Of a stretch of 64,000 bases of DNA, positions 10,401 to 18,896 are shown piece by piece. The notes below the pieces were generated by a model that was not told the DNA's origin, searched no databases, and was given only the letters and a program-made list of their open reading frames with translations. The stretch is from the NCBI RefSeq assembly GCF_000832065.1, contig NZ_JXQM01000003.1, forward strand, positions 124,001 through 188,000, given 5' to 3'. Made by a program: the position numbers and the translations under genes. The number at the start of each line of letters is the position of its first letter. The first letter of the stretch is position 1. The stretch is from Nitrosospira sp. NpAV. Its GTDB lineage: Bacteria; Pseudomonadota; Gammaproteobacteria; Burkholderiales; Nitrosomonadaceae.

Positions 10401-10592
10401 GGCCACCGATGAAGCCATCGTCTCGGGACTTGCACCCGGAAGCGCCGCAGTTACCGTAATGGTGGGCGAGTCGTAACTTGGCAGCGCGGCGATCGGTAAG
10501 CCACCGTAGGCAATGATCCCCGCGATAATGGCGGAGGCCGATAGCAGCACCGTCATTACTGGCCGGCGGATACACAATTCGGAGAGATTCAT
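7494..10592 (-). CDS. RND efflux pump inner-membrane permease
   Basis: The 1032-residue protein is a full-length hydrophobe/amphiphile efflux (AcrB/MdtB-MdtC/MuxB class) permease: an N-terminal membrane segment with the family start MNLSELCIRRPVMTVLL, a large periplasmic loop, a middle membrane bundle with the proton-relay motif VGLVVDDAIVMLENI, a second periplasmic loop and a second membrane bundle. It uses proton-motive force to export amphiphilic compounds through a periplasmic adaptor and an outer membrane channel. The adaptor gene is directly upstream; no TolC-type channel gene is nearby. Confidence 0.93.
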   Translation of the reverse strand: MNLSELCIRRPVMTVLLSASAIIAGIIAYGGLPIAALPSYDSPTITVTAALPGASPETMASSVATQLERQFSTISGLSVISSTSTLGNTTITLEFDQDRDIDSASIDVQAALLRAQRSLPIEMTVPPSYRKINPADAPIIHLALTSPSMSLSDLNSFAEDLISPTLSTITGVAQVQINGQKKYAVRVHVSAEALAVRNLTLDDVADALRTANANSPIGTLEGPRQSLTIQANRQLSDAAEFAKLIIATSPSGNPVRLSEVAEVENSVESVKTASWLNGERAITLSVQRQPGANTVATVDAIKKVIPELIAQMPSSVQLKLTSDRSVSIRESIHDVQVTLGITIVLVLLVIFLFLRKASATLIPALSLPISLLGTVALMRIFDYSLDNISLLAITLAVGLVVDDAIVMLENIVRHIEKGMPPLQAALQGSREVSFTIISISLSLVAVFIPIFFMPGVIGLLFHEFAAVVGIAVLMSAVVSLTLVPVMTSRYVAGHESEARSLKWTEWFERGFAKLLKLYERILDLGLHHHRIVLGIAFGTFLATALLFVVVPKGFFPTEDIGQALITVEAVEDISFPAMTELLLQTDRVIRANPAVDVLIVNATDSNSARLFMTLKPRSERPPLDKIIESLRRDVSTIPGVNVFINPIQNLRLGGRTSKSRYQYVMRSVRAGELRAAADSLMSRMREDAIFRDVTSDSQLKGLQAMLDIDRDKVNLLGVQMADIRSALYSAFGERQVSTIYTSTDKYQVILQVAAEDRIDESAFNKIHLRAKNGVLVPLSSVASVKREVGPVAINHAGQLEALTLSFNLAPGAALGDASARIDQFKRELNLPESVLTSYAGDAAAFQSSQASQVILIVAALLVIYVLLGVLYESYIHPLTILSGLPSAAVGALAMLWLFNLELSIIAMIGILMLIGIVKKNAIMMIDFALDAQRNAGMSQREAIRTACLLRFRPIMMTTLAALMGALPIALGLGAGAELRQPLGLAVVGGLLFSQIITLFITPVIYLYLDRFSGNGPLKFETDRESWQRQELP

Positions 10593-10615
10593 CGCCGATC
10601 CGCTGATTCGCTCAT

Positions 10616-11791
10616 CTAGCCGCCAACTCCAGCCTCGCCGCTCCTAGGCTTGACCTCCGCGACGCCGCTGCCCGGCCTGAGATTCTGCGCGCCCTCGACA
10701 ACAACCCGCATACCCGGCGCGACGCCTTCTCCCTCTATAACGGCAAACCCGTCCTGAATCCAGCGTACCTCGACGGTGAGAGGATTCGCTTGACCATTCT
10801 CCCCAATTACATAAACGAACTTCCGCTCCGGACCATTCTGCACTGCCTGCACCGGTACCATGAGCGCGCCTGCCAGCATACGGGGTGCAAGCGTCACGGT
10901 GACGAACATGCCCGGCCAGAGATGCCTATCCGCATTGGGAAATTCCGCTTTGAGACCAATTGTGCCGCTTGCCGTGTCTACCGCATTATCAACAAAAACC
11001 AGCTTCCCTTTGCGGGTTTGTTTTCCGGCCGCATCCAGCAGCACATTGACAGCCACTTCACCTTCGGCCAGCGCTTGCTGCAAAGGGACAAATTCGCGCT
11101 CCGGCAAGGTAAAGCTGACATTGATCGGATCGATCTGCGTGATACTTACCAAGGCATCATTCGGCTGCACCAGGCTGCCCTGGTACACCGGGATGGCACC
11201 CGTGCGCCCGGCAATGGGCGCGGTGATTTCGCTGAACCCGCGAGCGACGCGATTGGCCTGTACCGTCGCCTGATCCACCAAAAGCTGGGCGCTGAGGCCC
11301 TCCACCTGATTCTCAGCCACCTCAAGCGCTGCCTGTGAAATAAAGTTTTGCCGAAACAATTCGCGCTGGCGCTCAAGGTTACGCTCGGCATTCCTCAGAT
11401 CAGCCCGGGATTTGGCCAGTTGCCCCTCCGTCCTGCTGAGATTGGCATCTTCGGTACGCGCATCAAGCGTGAATAACTTCTCGCCTTTTTGCACAAATTG
11501 CCCTTCCTTGATGTGCACGGATCTAATCATGGCGCTGAGCTGCGGCCTTACCGCTACCGTCTGCTGCGCAGACACCGTGCCATTTGCCGTGAGTCTGACT
11601 GCCACATCGCTTCGGGTAACCAAAGCGGTGACGACATGAATTGCCCTGTCGCCTCTATCCCCTCTGCTCCTCGCATCCGCCACCCCACTTTGGTGGCGCC
11701 AGACCCAGGTGGCTGTAATCAGCACAACGAACAGAATACCCGCCATCGTGACCCACGTACGCCGCCTGGTACCCGGTTCTGTTTGGGACAT
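10616..11791 (-). CDS. RND efflux periplasmic adaptor (membrane fusion protein)
   Basis: The 391-residue adaptor has an N-terminal membrane anchor (WVTMAGILFVVLI), a lipoyl-type half-motif (VRPQLSAMIRSVHIKEGQFVQKG), a coiled-coil hairpin rich in Arg, Glu and Gln (about residues 110-190), the second lipoyl half and beta-barrel (VSFTLPEREFVPL), and a membrane-proximal domain. It bridges the permease encoded 23 bp downstream to an outer membrane factor. I chose the ATG at 11791 because GGAAGG lies just upstream; a longer reading frame to 11848 would run into the ABC gene. It starts 17 bp after the ABC ATPase stop, so the three genes form one operon. Confidence 0.92.
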   Translation of the reverse strand: MSQTEPGTRRRTWVTMAGILFVVLITATWVWRHQSGVADARSRGDRGDRAIHVVTALVTRSDVAVRLTANGTVSAQQTVAVRPQLSAMIRSVHIKEGQFVQKGEKLFTLDARTEDANLSRTEGQLAKSRADLRNAERNLERQRELFRQNFISQAALEVAENQVEGLSAQLLVDQATVQANRVARGFSEITAPIAGRTGAIPVYQGSLVQPNDALVSITQIDPINVSFTLPEREFVPLQQALAEGEVAVNVLLDAAGKQTRKGKLVFVDNAVDTASGTIGLKAEFPNADRHLWPGMFVTVTLAPRMLAGALMVPVQAVQNGPERKFVYVIGENGQANPLTVEVRWIQDGFAVIEGEGVAPGMRVVVEGAQNLRPGSGVAEVKPRSGEAGVGG

Positions 11792-11808
11792 GCCTTCCGT
11801 TAAGCCAG

Positions 11809-12495
11809 TCAATTTACAACCTTCCCCCCCGCCAGCCGTATCCGCCATGCGCAGCGGCTGGAGATTGCCTCGTCATGCGTGACCAGGACCAATGTCGTTC
11901 CCCGCTCGCGGTTCAGCTCAAACATGAGTTCTATGATTTGCGCGCCTGTGGCGGAATCCAGATTGCCGGTGGGTTCATCGGCGAGCAACAATTGCGGTTG
12001 CGTGACAAATGCGCGCGCAATGGCGACGCGCTGTTGCTCGCCCCCGGATAATTGCTTGGGATAATGCTTCAGGCGCTCCCCCAGTCCGACCCGTTCAAGC
12101 AACTCCAGTGCGGCACTGCTGGCATTGTTTGCACCGGCGAGTTCCAGCGGTAACATTACGTTCTCAACCGCGGTCAACGCAGGCAACAATTGGAATGACT
12201 GAAATACGAAACCCAATATGCGTCCGCGCAATGCTGCCCGCGCATCTTCGTCCAATAAAAAAATATCTTCCCCGTCAAGATGAACCTTGCCGCTCGTGGG
12301 AGTATCTAATCCTGCCAGCAGTCCCAGCAATGTCGACTTACCCGAACCCGATGCACCCACCACGGCAACGGAATCGCCCGCATTTACTTTAAGGTTAATG
12401 TCCTCCAGAATGGTAAGCTGTTCGTCGCCAGTGCTGACTCGTTTGGTCAAGGCTATTGCTTGCACAATAGACTTTTCAACAAGGTTATCTGTCAT
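11809..12495 (-). CDS. ybbA: ABC transporter ATP-binding protein, LolD/YbbA type
   Basis: The 228-residue ATPase has Walker A GASGSGKST at 47-55, the signature LSGGEQQRVAIARA, Walker B LLLADEPTG and the H-loop LVTHD. Length and sequence fit the LolD/MacB/YbbA group. The divergent neighbour tesA supports the YbbA assignment, since ybbA and tesA are neighbours in many proteobacteria. The usual partner, a large FtsX-type permease (YbbP), is absent; instead an RND adaptor and permease follow. The start codon shares CATG with that of tesA and has AGGAAA eight bases upstream, inside tesA. Confidence 0.85.
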   Translation of the reverse strand: MTDNLVEKSIVQAIALTKRVSTGDEQLTILEDINLKVNAGDSVAVVGASGSGKSTLLGLLAGLDTPTSGKVHLDGEDIFLLDEDARAALRGRILGFVFQSFQLLPALTAVENVMLPLELAGANNASSAALELLERVGLGERLKHYPKQLSGGEQQRVAIARAFVTQPQLLLADEPTGNLDSATGAQIIELMFELNRERGTTLVLVTHDEAISSRCAWRIRLAGGKVVN

Positions 12496-13165
12496 GAAAT
12501 ATTTCCTGATTATCCTCTATACACTATTCACTTTTATCTCCGCCAACTCTGGCGCCACAGCCGTGCCCGGCGCCGCAGCCACACCCGCAACCACTACTAT
12601 TATGGTATTCGGCGACAGCTTGTCCGCTGGCTATGGCTTGCCGCAGGAGGCTGGATGGGTCAGTCTGCTGAAGAAGCGGCTCCAAACGCAATCGCAGATT
12701 CACCTGATCAACAACAGCATCAGCGGTGAAACCGCGATGGGCGGACGCAATCGCATTGAACAGGCGCTCAAAACCCATCGCCCGGACATCGTCATTCTCG
12801 AACTCGGCGGCAATGACGGGTTGCGCGGCGCATCCATCGAATCTATTCGTGATAACCTCGAAGCCATTATTGAAGCCTGCCAGCGAAATAACGCAACGGT
12901 GCTGTTGGCGGGGATGCAACTGCCGCCCAATTATGGCATAGCATACACGCAAAAGTTTCAGGATATTTATGCACAACTGGCAAAACGCCATCAGCTCAAA
13001 CTGGTACCCTTCCTGTTGGATGGTTTTGGCGACAAGCGTGAATTCTTTCAGGCGGATGGAATACATCCGAATGGGCACGCACAACAAAAAATCGTGGAGA
13101 ATGTATGGAAAGTATTACGCACGATGTTTAAATCACAGCCGACCATTGCTGATGGACGCCCCTGA
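12494..13165 (+). CDS. tesA: SGNH/GDSL arylesterase / acyl-CoA thioesterase I
   Basis: The 223-residue periplasmic hydrolase has a signal peptide (MKYFLIILYTLFTFISANSG) and all four SGNH blocks: FGDSLSAGYG with nucleophile Ser42, Gly in GETAMGG, GGNDGLRG with Asn107, and DGIH with Asp188 and His191. TesA enzymes cleave acyl-CoA thioesters, aryl esters and lysophospholipids. A modest ribosome site AAGG sits nine bases before the ATG, inside ybbA. The universal stress gene begins 17 bp after its stop. Confidence 0.88.
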   Translation: MKYFLIILYTLFTFISANSGATAVPGAAATPATTTIMVFGDSLSAGYGLPQEAGWVSLLKKRLQTQSQIHLINNSISGETAMGGRNRIEQALKTHRPDIVILELGGNDGLRGASIESIRDNLEAIIEACQRNNATVLLAGMQLPPNYGIAYTQKFQDIYAQLAKRHQLKLVPFLLDGFGDKREFFQADGIHPNGHAQQKIVENVWKVLRTMFKSQPTIADGRP

Positions 13166-13182
13166 AACTTTATATTGACCCA

Positions 13183-13692
13183 ATGGATAGCTATCAGCAT
13201 ATTCTACTGGCGGTGGATCTTCCGACCCCTGGCGATCATGTCATCCAGAAAGCAAGGCACTTGGCAAATGTTTTTCATGCAAAACTGAGCATTATTCATG
13301 TATTGGATAATATTCCGATGCCGGATACCGCCTATGGCACAATTATTCCGCTGTACCACGATTCCTCATATGAACTGCTGGAAGCGGAAAAATCCAGGTT
13401 GATGCAGATCGGTGACCAGTTGAATGTCGACCGAGCCTGTCGCTGGATGGTCTGGGGGGTACCCGGGCAGGAAATCGTGCGAATTGCGGCGCAGGAACAC
13501 GTCGATTTAATTATTGTCGGCTCGCATGGACGCCACGGCCTCGCTTTATTGCTGGGATCAACGGCAAACAGTGTCCTGCATCATGCCACTTGCGATGTTA
13601 TGGCAATCCGCTTGCAGGATGAAACCGCGCACAAGCAATCCATCGGGAAAGGCAGCGGGCACTCCATCACGTTGAATCCGAAAACTGTCTAG
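13183..13692 (+). CDS. universal stress protein (UspA family)
   Basis: The 169-residue single-domain Usp begins with the usual strand (YQHILLAVDL) and ends with the nucleotide-binding motif IIVGSHGRHGLALLLGSTANSVLH, the ATP-binding form. Such proteins are cytoplasmic and support survival under starvation, oxidants or respiratory arrest; the exact role varies. A polar tail of about 20 residues follows the domain. It is probably cotranscribed with tesA. Confidence 0.88.
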   Translation: MDSYQHILLAVDLPTPGDHVIQKARHLANVFHAKLSIIHVLDNIPMPDTAYGTIIPLYHDSSYELLEAEKSRLMQIGDQLNVDRACRWMVWGVPGQEIVRIAAQEHVDLIIVGSHGRHGLALLLGSTANSVLHHATCDVMAIRLQDETAHKQSIGKGSGHSITLNPKTV

Positions 13693-13751
13693 CAACCTGT
13701 CAGATTTGCGGAGTTGAAGCGAAACAGCAACTGGGCGAAGACAGATTTGAA

Positions 13752-13769
13752 GGCCAATAGTTATTGGCC
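13752..13769. repeat. 18-bp perfect palindrome between convergent genes
   Basis: GGCCAATA-GT-TATTGGCC lies between the convergent ends of the stress-protein gene and bamD. Short direct repeats GAAGACAG flank it on both sides (13739 region and 13771 region). A hairpin at a convergent junction could end transcription from both sides, but there is no run of T on either strand, so a protein-binding site or stabilising hairpin is equally possible. Confidence 0.45.
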
Positions 13770-13835
13770 GAAGACAGCGAAATATGGCTCGGTCAGATGA
13801 TTTTGCAGCCGATCCTCCGACAGGCCGGGCCCACG

Positions 13836-14642
13836 CTACCAGAATTTCCACCAGGAATCGCCGCTCGCTGCGGTCGAATCCGGGAAAAATCGGCTGTTAG
13901 GGAAATTTTTTGTCATGACACGCGCCGCATCATCACGCAAGTCGGCCATGCCCAGCGCATCGTAGGCCTTTATCATGATGAATATCGCTTCTTCCGTGGC
14001 CGGAGTCTGTGGGTATTCCTTGAGGGTAAATTGCGCACGATTGAGGGCTGCAACATAGCCGCCTCGCCTCATGTAATAACGCGCCACCTGCACTTCGTTT
14101 AGCGCCACCACGTTATACAGGTGCTTCATGCGTTGTACCGCATCGGGCGTATATTTGCTATCGGGAAAACGGGTCACCAGCTCCCTGAAATTCTCAAACG
14201 ACTCACGTGAGGCCTTTGGATCGCGCTCGCTCATATCCTGGTTGAGAATCTTTTCCGATACGATACCCATCAGGCCCAGGTCATCATTAAAATTCGCTAG
14301 TCCCTTGAGATAGTATGCATAATCCACATTCGCATGATTCGGGTGCAGCTTGATGAAGCGATCGGCGGCGGCGATAGCGGTGGCCTGTTCCCCGTCTTTG
14401 TAATGGGCATAACCAATTTCAAGCTGCGCCTGCTGTGCGTAGCGTCCATAAGGATAACGGGCTTCCAGCTGCTCGAACAGTTTAATGGCGGCCGAGTAAT
14501 TTCCGCTGGACATCTCCGATTTCGCCTCGGAATAGAACTTGCTGGCAGACCAGTTCTTGGAATCCTCCGGGCTGTTTTGCTTCGGCAACAGACCACACGC
14601 TGATAGCAGCAACACCAGAAATAAAGCTACACTACGCGACAT
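13836..14642 (-). CDS. bamD: outer membrane assembly lipoprotein BamD
   Basis: The 268-residue lipoprotein has lipobox LLLSAC (Cys16) followed by TPR repeats such as YSAAIKLFEQLEARYPYGRYAQQAQLEIGYAHYKDGE. It is the essential lipoprotein of the BAM complex, which folds beta-barrels into the outer membrane. The start codon has AGGTGA just upstream, inside rluD, and shares CATG with the rluD start. The bamD/rluD divergent pair is conserved in gamma- and betaproteobacteria. Confidence 0.95.
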   Translation of the reverse strand: MSRSVALFLVLLLSACGLLPKQNSPEDSKNWSASKFYSEAKSEMSSGNYSAAIKLFEQLEARYPYGRYAQQAQLEIGYAHYKDGEQATAIAAADRFIKLHPNHANVDYAYYLKGLANFNDDLGLMGIVSEKILNQDMSERDPKASRESFENFRELVTRFPDSKYTPDAVQRMKHLYNVVALNEVQVARYYMRRGGYVAALNRAQFTLKEYPQTPATEEAIFIMIKAYDALGMADLRDDAARVMTKNFPNSRFFPDSTAASGDSWWKFW

Positions 14643-15681
14643 GGCAAACTCACCTGAAAATAGGGACGAATATAACCATTATAGCGCAAAGCCCATATCG
14701 TCTGAATCGGCTGAAAGAGCCATTAAATTGACCATCCCCCCGGATTACGCGGGAATGCGGCTGGACCAGGCGCTGGCGCGCCTGCTGCCCGATTGGTCCC
14801 GTAGCCGGCTACAGGCATGGATATTGGAGAAACGCATTAGCGTGGATGAGGGGGGAGCCATTCCCAAGCAAAAATTGTGGGGTGGAGAGAAGATACAGAT
14901 CCAACAGCCCATAAGTGATCGCATCGAAGCCGCTTATGCCGCTGAAGCCATCGCGCTTGATATTGTTTACGAAGATGATGTGCTCATGGTTGTCAACAAA
15001 CCGGCAGGATTGGTTGTACACCCCGGCAGTGGGAACTGGCGGGGCACCCTGCTGAACGCGCTCCTTCACCATGCGGCGCAACTGAGCGCCATACCACGCG
15101 CGGGCATCGTTCATCGGCTCGACAAAGAAACCAGCGGCCTGCTGGTAGTGGCAAAAACCCTGACAGCGCAAACCAGTTTGGTGCGGCAACTGCAAGAACG
15201 TAGCGTGAAGCGTGATTATCTGGCGCTGGTACTGGGACATGTTTCCGTCGAGGGATGGATCGACGCGCCGGTGGGGCGTCACCCGGTACAACGTACGAAA
15301 ATGGCGGTAACCATGAGCGGCAAGGAGGCGCGCACCCACTATCGCGTGATGGAAAAATTCGATGGGTGCACCCTGCTTCAGTGCAGTCTTGAAACGGGCC
15401 GGACTCATCAGATCCGTGTACATATGCACTCCATCGGTCACCCGCTGGTGGGCGATCCGGTTTATGGCGGCAAACCGAAGAAGGTCGCAGGGGAAACAGG
15501 ACAGCTGATTGCCGGTTTTTCGAGACAAGCGCTGCATGCGCAAAGGCTGGAATTATCCCACCCGCAGCATGGCAAGAAGATGACGTGGGAGGCGGTCGTG
15601 CCCGAGGATATGAATAATCTCTTGCTGGTGCTGCGGCAACATAGGGAACAGAGTTCCTCGCCCGCCAACTCGCTGGTATGA
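14641..15681 (+). CDS. rluD: 23S rRNA pseudouridine synthase RluD
   Basis: The 346-residue enzyme has an N-terminal S4 RNA-binding domain (GMRLDQALARLLPDWSRSRL), a polar N-extension of about 25 residues, and the RluA-type catalytic domain with HRLDKETSGLLV (catalytic Asp near 161) and RTHQIRVH. RluD makes the pseudouridines of helix 69 in 23S rRNA (1911, 1915, 1917 in E. coli). The ATG at 14641 is the only ATG before the S4 domain but lacks a clear ribosome site. The stop overlaps the pgeF start (ATGA). Confidence 0.92.
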   Translation: MANSPENRDEYNHYSAKPISSESAERAIKLTIPPDYAGMRLDQALARLLPDWSRSRLQAWILEKRISVDEGGAIPKQKLWGGEKIQIQQPISDRIEAAYAAEAIALDIVYEDDVLMVVNKPAGLVVHPGSGNWRGTLLNALLHHAAQLSAIPRAGIVHRLDKETSGLLVVAKTLTAQTSLVRQLQERSVKRDYLALVLGHVSVEGWIDAPVGRHPVQRTKMAVTMSGKEARTHYRVMEKFDGCTLLQCSLETGRTHQIRVHMHSIGHPLVGDPVYGGKPKKVAGETGQLIAGFSRQALHAQRLELSHPQHGKKMTWEAVVPEDMNNLLLVLRQHREQSSSPANSLV

Positions 15682-16427
15682 ATGATTGGATTACGCCCGG
15701 CTGGCCTGCACCCGGCAATGTCAAGGCACTGTTTACCACGCGGAATGGCGGCACCAGCAGCGGACCATATGCCAGCTTCAACCTGGGAGACCATGTTGGC
15801 GATGACCCAAAAATCGTCGAACAAAACCGCGCGCTGCTGCGCCGAATTCTACCGGCCGAGCCCCGGTGGCTAAAACAGGTGCACGGCACGACACCTGTCA
15901 GAATCGACCAATATGATTGTTCAGCCCCATGTGACGGCGACGCCGCATTCAGCCGGTGTGCCGGCAACGTCTGCGCGGTACTTGTCGCCGATTGCCTGCC
16001 CATACTATTTTGCGACCACGCGGGCACCGTGGCCGGCGTGATTCATGCGGGCTGGAGAGGCATGGCTGGCGGCGTTATAGAACGCACGCTATCGCGGATA
16101 AGCCCGACAGGGGGAATAGACATCCGGATCATGGCATGGCTCGGACCGGCAATCGGCCCCAGCCATTTTGAGGTCGGCGAGGAAGTGCGTCAGGCATTTA
16201 TCGAACACGACAAGATATCTGCTATTGCTTTCCTGCCACACCGCGCCCACGGCGGAAAATGGCTCGCCGATCTTTTTCTGCTGGCACGGCAGCGATTGGC
16301 GGAAGCGGGGGTTACTGAAGTTTACGGCGGAGGCGAATGTACCTTTAGTGATCCGGAAAGATTTTTTTCCTATCGCCGGGACGGGAATACCGGACGAATG
16401 GCGGGATTGATCTGGCTGGACAGATGA
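15678..16427 (+). CDS. pgeF: peptidoglycan editing factor PgeF (YfiH family)
   Basis: The 249-residue protein carries the conserved metal site of the family: His69 (KQVHG), Cys106 (ADCLPIL) and His123 (HAGWRGMAGG). In E. coli PgeF removes L-Ser wrongly built into UDP-MurNAc; relatives were called polyphenol oxidase or laccase-domain proteins, and some act on purine nucleosides. It overlaps rluD by 4 bp, implying translational coupling, an arrangement also seen in E. coli. Confidence 0.9.
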   Translation: MNDWITPGWPAPGNVKALFTTRNGGTSSGPYASFNLGDHVGDDPKIVEQNRALLRRILPAEPRWLKQVHGTTPVRIDQYDCSAPCDGDAAFSRCAGNVCAVLVADCLPILFCDHAGTVAGVIHAGWRGMAGGVIERTLSRISPTGGIDIRIMAWLGPAIGPSHFEVGEEVRQAFIEHDKISAIAFLPHRAHGGKWLADLFLLARQRLAEAGVTEVYGGGECTFSDPERFFSYRRDGNTGRMAGLIWLDR

Positions 16428-16524
16428 CATATAAGTCAGCAAAGCTCTGCCAACATCGTTCCTTTGCCTCGGTTTTGCATCCTGCAAAAGCGTATAATTC
16501 CGCATTTCCTAAAAATCGGCGCTA

Positions 16525-17331
16525 ATGTCTATTCTCACTTGGATCATTGCCACCACTTTGTTTGGCGGCATATTAAGCGTCTTGTTCGCCGCCGCGCTAA
16601 CGCTCAACACCCGCGCCTCGTGGGTACAAATACTGGTTTCATATGCGATTGGGGCGCTGCTGGGAGCCGCATTCCTCAACGCATTGCCGGAAGCCCTCGA
16701 GATCTCAAAAGATCCCGCCCAAATGACCGCCACCGTGCTGTTTGGCATTCTGTTATTTTTCATTCTGGAGAAACTGGTGCTGTGGCGCCACTGCCACCTG
16801 GAAGAATGCGAGGTCCACGACCCACTGCATGGTAATGCCGACGTGGTGGCCGCACCGGCGAACGATCACGATCATGGCCGCAGCGGCATGTTGATCATGC
16901 TGGGCGATACGTTTCATAATTTCGTCGATGGCATACTCATCGCGGCCGCATTCATGGCGGACATACAACTGGGTATCGTTACCGCCATCGCGATTATTGC
17001 GCATGAAATTCCGCAGGAGGCCGGGGATTTTCTGATTCTGCTCAATTCTGGCTATACCCGGCGGCAAGCGCTGCTCTTTAACCTGTTATCCAGCTTTGCC
17101 ACGCTGACCGGCGCCATGCTGACCTACTTCATGCTGCAAGACATGAATCATCTTCTCCCTTCGCTGCTGGGATTGGCTGCGGCCAGCATGATCTATGTGG
17201 CAATGTCCGATTTGATTCCCGGCCTGCACAAACGCCCCGAAATCGATGCCACCATACAACAAGTTGCACTTATCACCCTCGGCATCAGTTCCATCTGGCT
17301 GGCCGGCAACCTTTTCTCCCATCATGCCTGA
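16525..17331 (+). CDS. ZIP family metal transporter
   Basis: The 268-residue membrane protein has about eight helices and both ZIP metal signatures: HNFVDG (131-136) in TM4 and HEIPQE (160-165) in TM5. The loop before TM4 is rich in His, Glu and Cys (HCHLEECEVHDPLHG; NDHDHG), a likely metal-sensing loop. It should import Zn2+ or a related divalent ion. It stands alone between pgeF and rimO. Confidence 0.92.
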   Translation: MSILTWIIATTLFGGILSVLFAAALTLNTRASWVQILVSYAIGALLGAAFLNALPEALEISKDPAQMTATVLFGILLFFILEKLVLWRHCHLEECEVHDPLHGNADVVAAPANDHDHGRSGMLIMLGDTFHNFVDGILIAAAFMADIQLGIVTAIAIIAHEIPQEAGDFLILLNSGYTRRQALLFNLLSSFATLTGAMLTYFMLQDMNHLLPSLLGLAAASMIYVAMSDLIPGLHKRPEIDATIQQVALITLGISSIWLAGNLFSHHA

Positions 17332-17442
17332 ACCATCGAACCACCAGCTCCATCTCCCGCTTGAATCGATCGAAGGTTTCATACGCTGAACGGCCTTCGT
17401 TCCGATACTTTATTTATCCCATAGCAAATACTTTAAGTACCC

Positions 17443-18798
17443 ATGCCCTCTCTCAAATCCTTATCTCCCAAAATCGGGTTTGTCTCGCTCGGTTGCCCCA
17501 AAGCGCTGGTGGATTCCGAGCAGATTCTCACCCAGTTGCGTGCCGAAGGCTACGACATCTCCTCCACCTACCAGGATGCGGACTTGGTAGTTATTAACAC
17601 CTGCGGCTTCATCGACAGCGCAGTGGAAGAATCCCTCGATGCCATTGGCGAAGCACTGGCGGAGAATGGCAAGGTCATCGTCACGGGGTGTCTCGGCGCC
17701 AAAGGCGGTGGCGAGGTGGTCAAACAAGCGCATCCACAGGTGCTGGCGGTCACCGGTCCGCATGCCTTGCCGGAGGTCATGGCGGCGGTACACATGCATC
17801 TGCCGCAACCACACGATCCCTATACCAGTCTGATCCCTCCTCAGGGAATACGCCTCACACCCAGGCATTATGCCTATGTCAAGATCTCCGAAGGCTGCAA
17901 TCATCGTTGCACTTTCTGCATCATCCCCTCCATGCGTGGCGACCTGGTCAGTCGCCCCGTTAATCAAGTCATGCAGGAGGCGGAAAATCTGGTTAACGCC
18001 GGTGTCAAGGAACTGCTTATCATTTCTCAGGACACCAGCGCTTATGGCGTCGATGTGAAATATCGCACCGGCTTCTGGCAAGGCAGGCCGCTCAAAACCC
18101 GTATGACCGAGCTGGTGCGCGCCTTGGGCGAATTCGGCGTGTGGGTGCGATTACACTATGTTTATCCATATCCACACGTGGATGAAGTGATTCCACTGAT
18201 GGCCGAAGGAAAAATCCTGCCTTATCTCGACGTGCCATTTCAGCATGCCAGCCCGCGCATCCTGAAAGCGATGAAACGCCCGGCCAGTTCGGAAAACAAT
18301 CTGGCGCGCATCAAGAAATGGCGGGAGGTTTGTCCCGATATAACGCTGCGCAGCACTTTCATTGTTGGTTTTCCCGGAGAGACGGAAGCGGAGTTTGAAG
18401 CGCTTCTGGAATTCCTGCGGGAAGCGCAACTGGATCGCGTCGGCTGCTTCGCCTATTCGCCGGTGGAGGGTGCCGCTGCAAATACGCTTCCCGATCACAT
18501 CCCCGAAGAGATCAAGGAGGAGCGCCGTGCCCGCTTCATGGCGGTGCAGGAAGAAATCAGTACCGCGCGACTCACCCGGAAAATCGGTAAGTGTATGACT
18601 GTGCTGGTGGATGAAATTCAGAATAATAAGGCTATCGCTCGCAGCAGCGCCGACGCGCCCGACATCGATGGTATGGTTTACATCGATAGCGCAAAATCAA
18701 TAAAACCCGGCGAATTTGTCGAGGTCCAAATCACTGGCTCCGATGCGCACGATTTGTGGGCAAGGGCACTAGCCACAGAACCCAGTACTGTCGCTTGA
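17443..18798 (+). CDS. rimO: ribosomal protein S12 methylthiotransferase RimO
   Basis: The 451-residue enzyme has three expected parts: the N-terminal UPF0004 domain with cluster-binding cysteines ([12 protein letters not shown]), the radical-SAM domain with CNHRCTFC (C152, C156, C159), and a C-terminal TRAM domain. The sequence [17 protein letters not shown] is typical of RimO rather than MiaB. It methylthiolates Asp88 of ribosomal protein S12. Confidence 0.95.
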   Translation: MPSLKSLSPKIGFVSLGCPKALVDSEQILTQLRAEGYDISSTYQDADLVVINTCGFIDSAVEESLDAIGEALAENGKVIVTGCLGAKGGGEVVKQAHPQVLAVTGPHALPEVMAAVHMHLPQPHDPYTSLIPPQGIRLTPRHYAYVKISEGCNHRCTFCIIPSMRGDLVSRPVNQVMQEAENLVNAGVKELLIISQDTSAYGVDVKYRTGFWQGRPLKTRMTELVRALGEFGVWVRLHYVYPYPHVDEVIPLMAEGKILPYLDVPFQHASPRILKAMKRPASSENNLARIKKWREVCPDITLRSTFIVGFPGETEAEFEALLEFLREAQLDRVGCFAYSPVEGAAANTLPDHIPEEIKEERRARFMAVQEEISTARLTRKIGKCMTVLVDEIQNNKAIARSSADAPDIDGMVYIDSAKSIKPGEFVEVQITGSDAHDLWARALATEPSTVA

Positions 18799-18896
18799 TT
18801 GATCCAGCCGAGCATGCCTGCGCCACTCGATCAGGTGGCGAATAAGCCTACGGCTATGCAGTGTCCACTTTAAAAAAACTTGAAACAGGAGCTTAG

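Noticed and set aside
14993-16027. 344-codon frame on the minus strand opposite rluD and pgeF
   Set aside because: It lies wholly against two well-supported genes, and its Pro/Arg/Ser-rich product has no family features.
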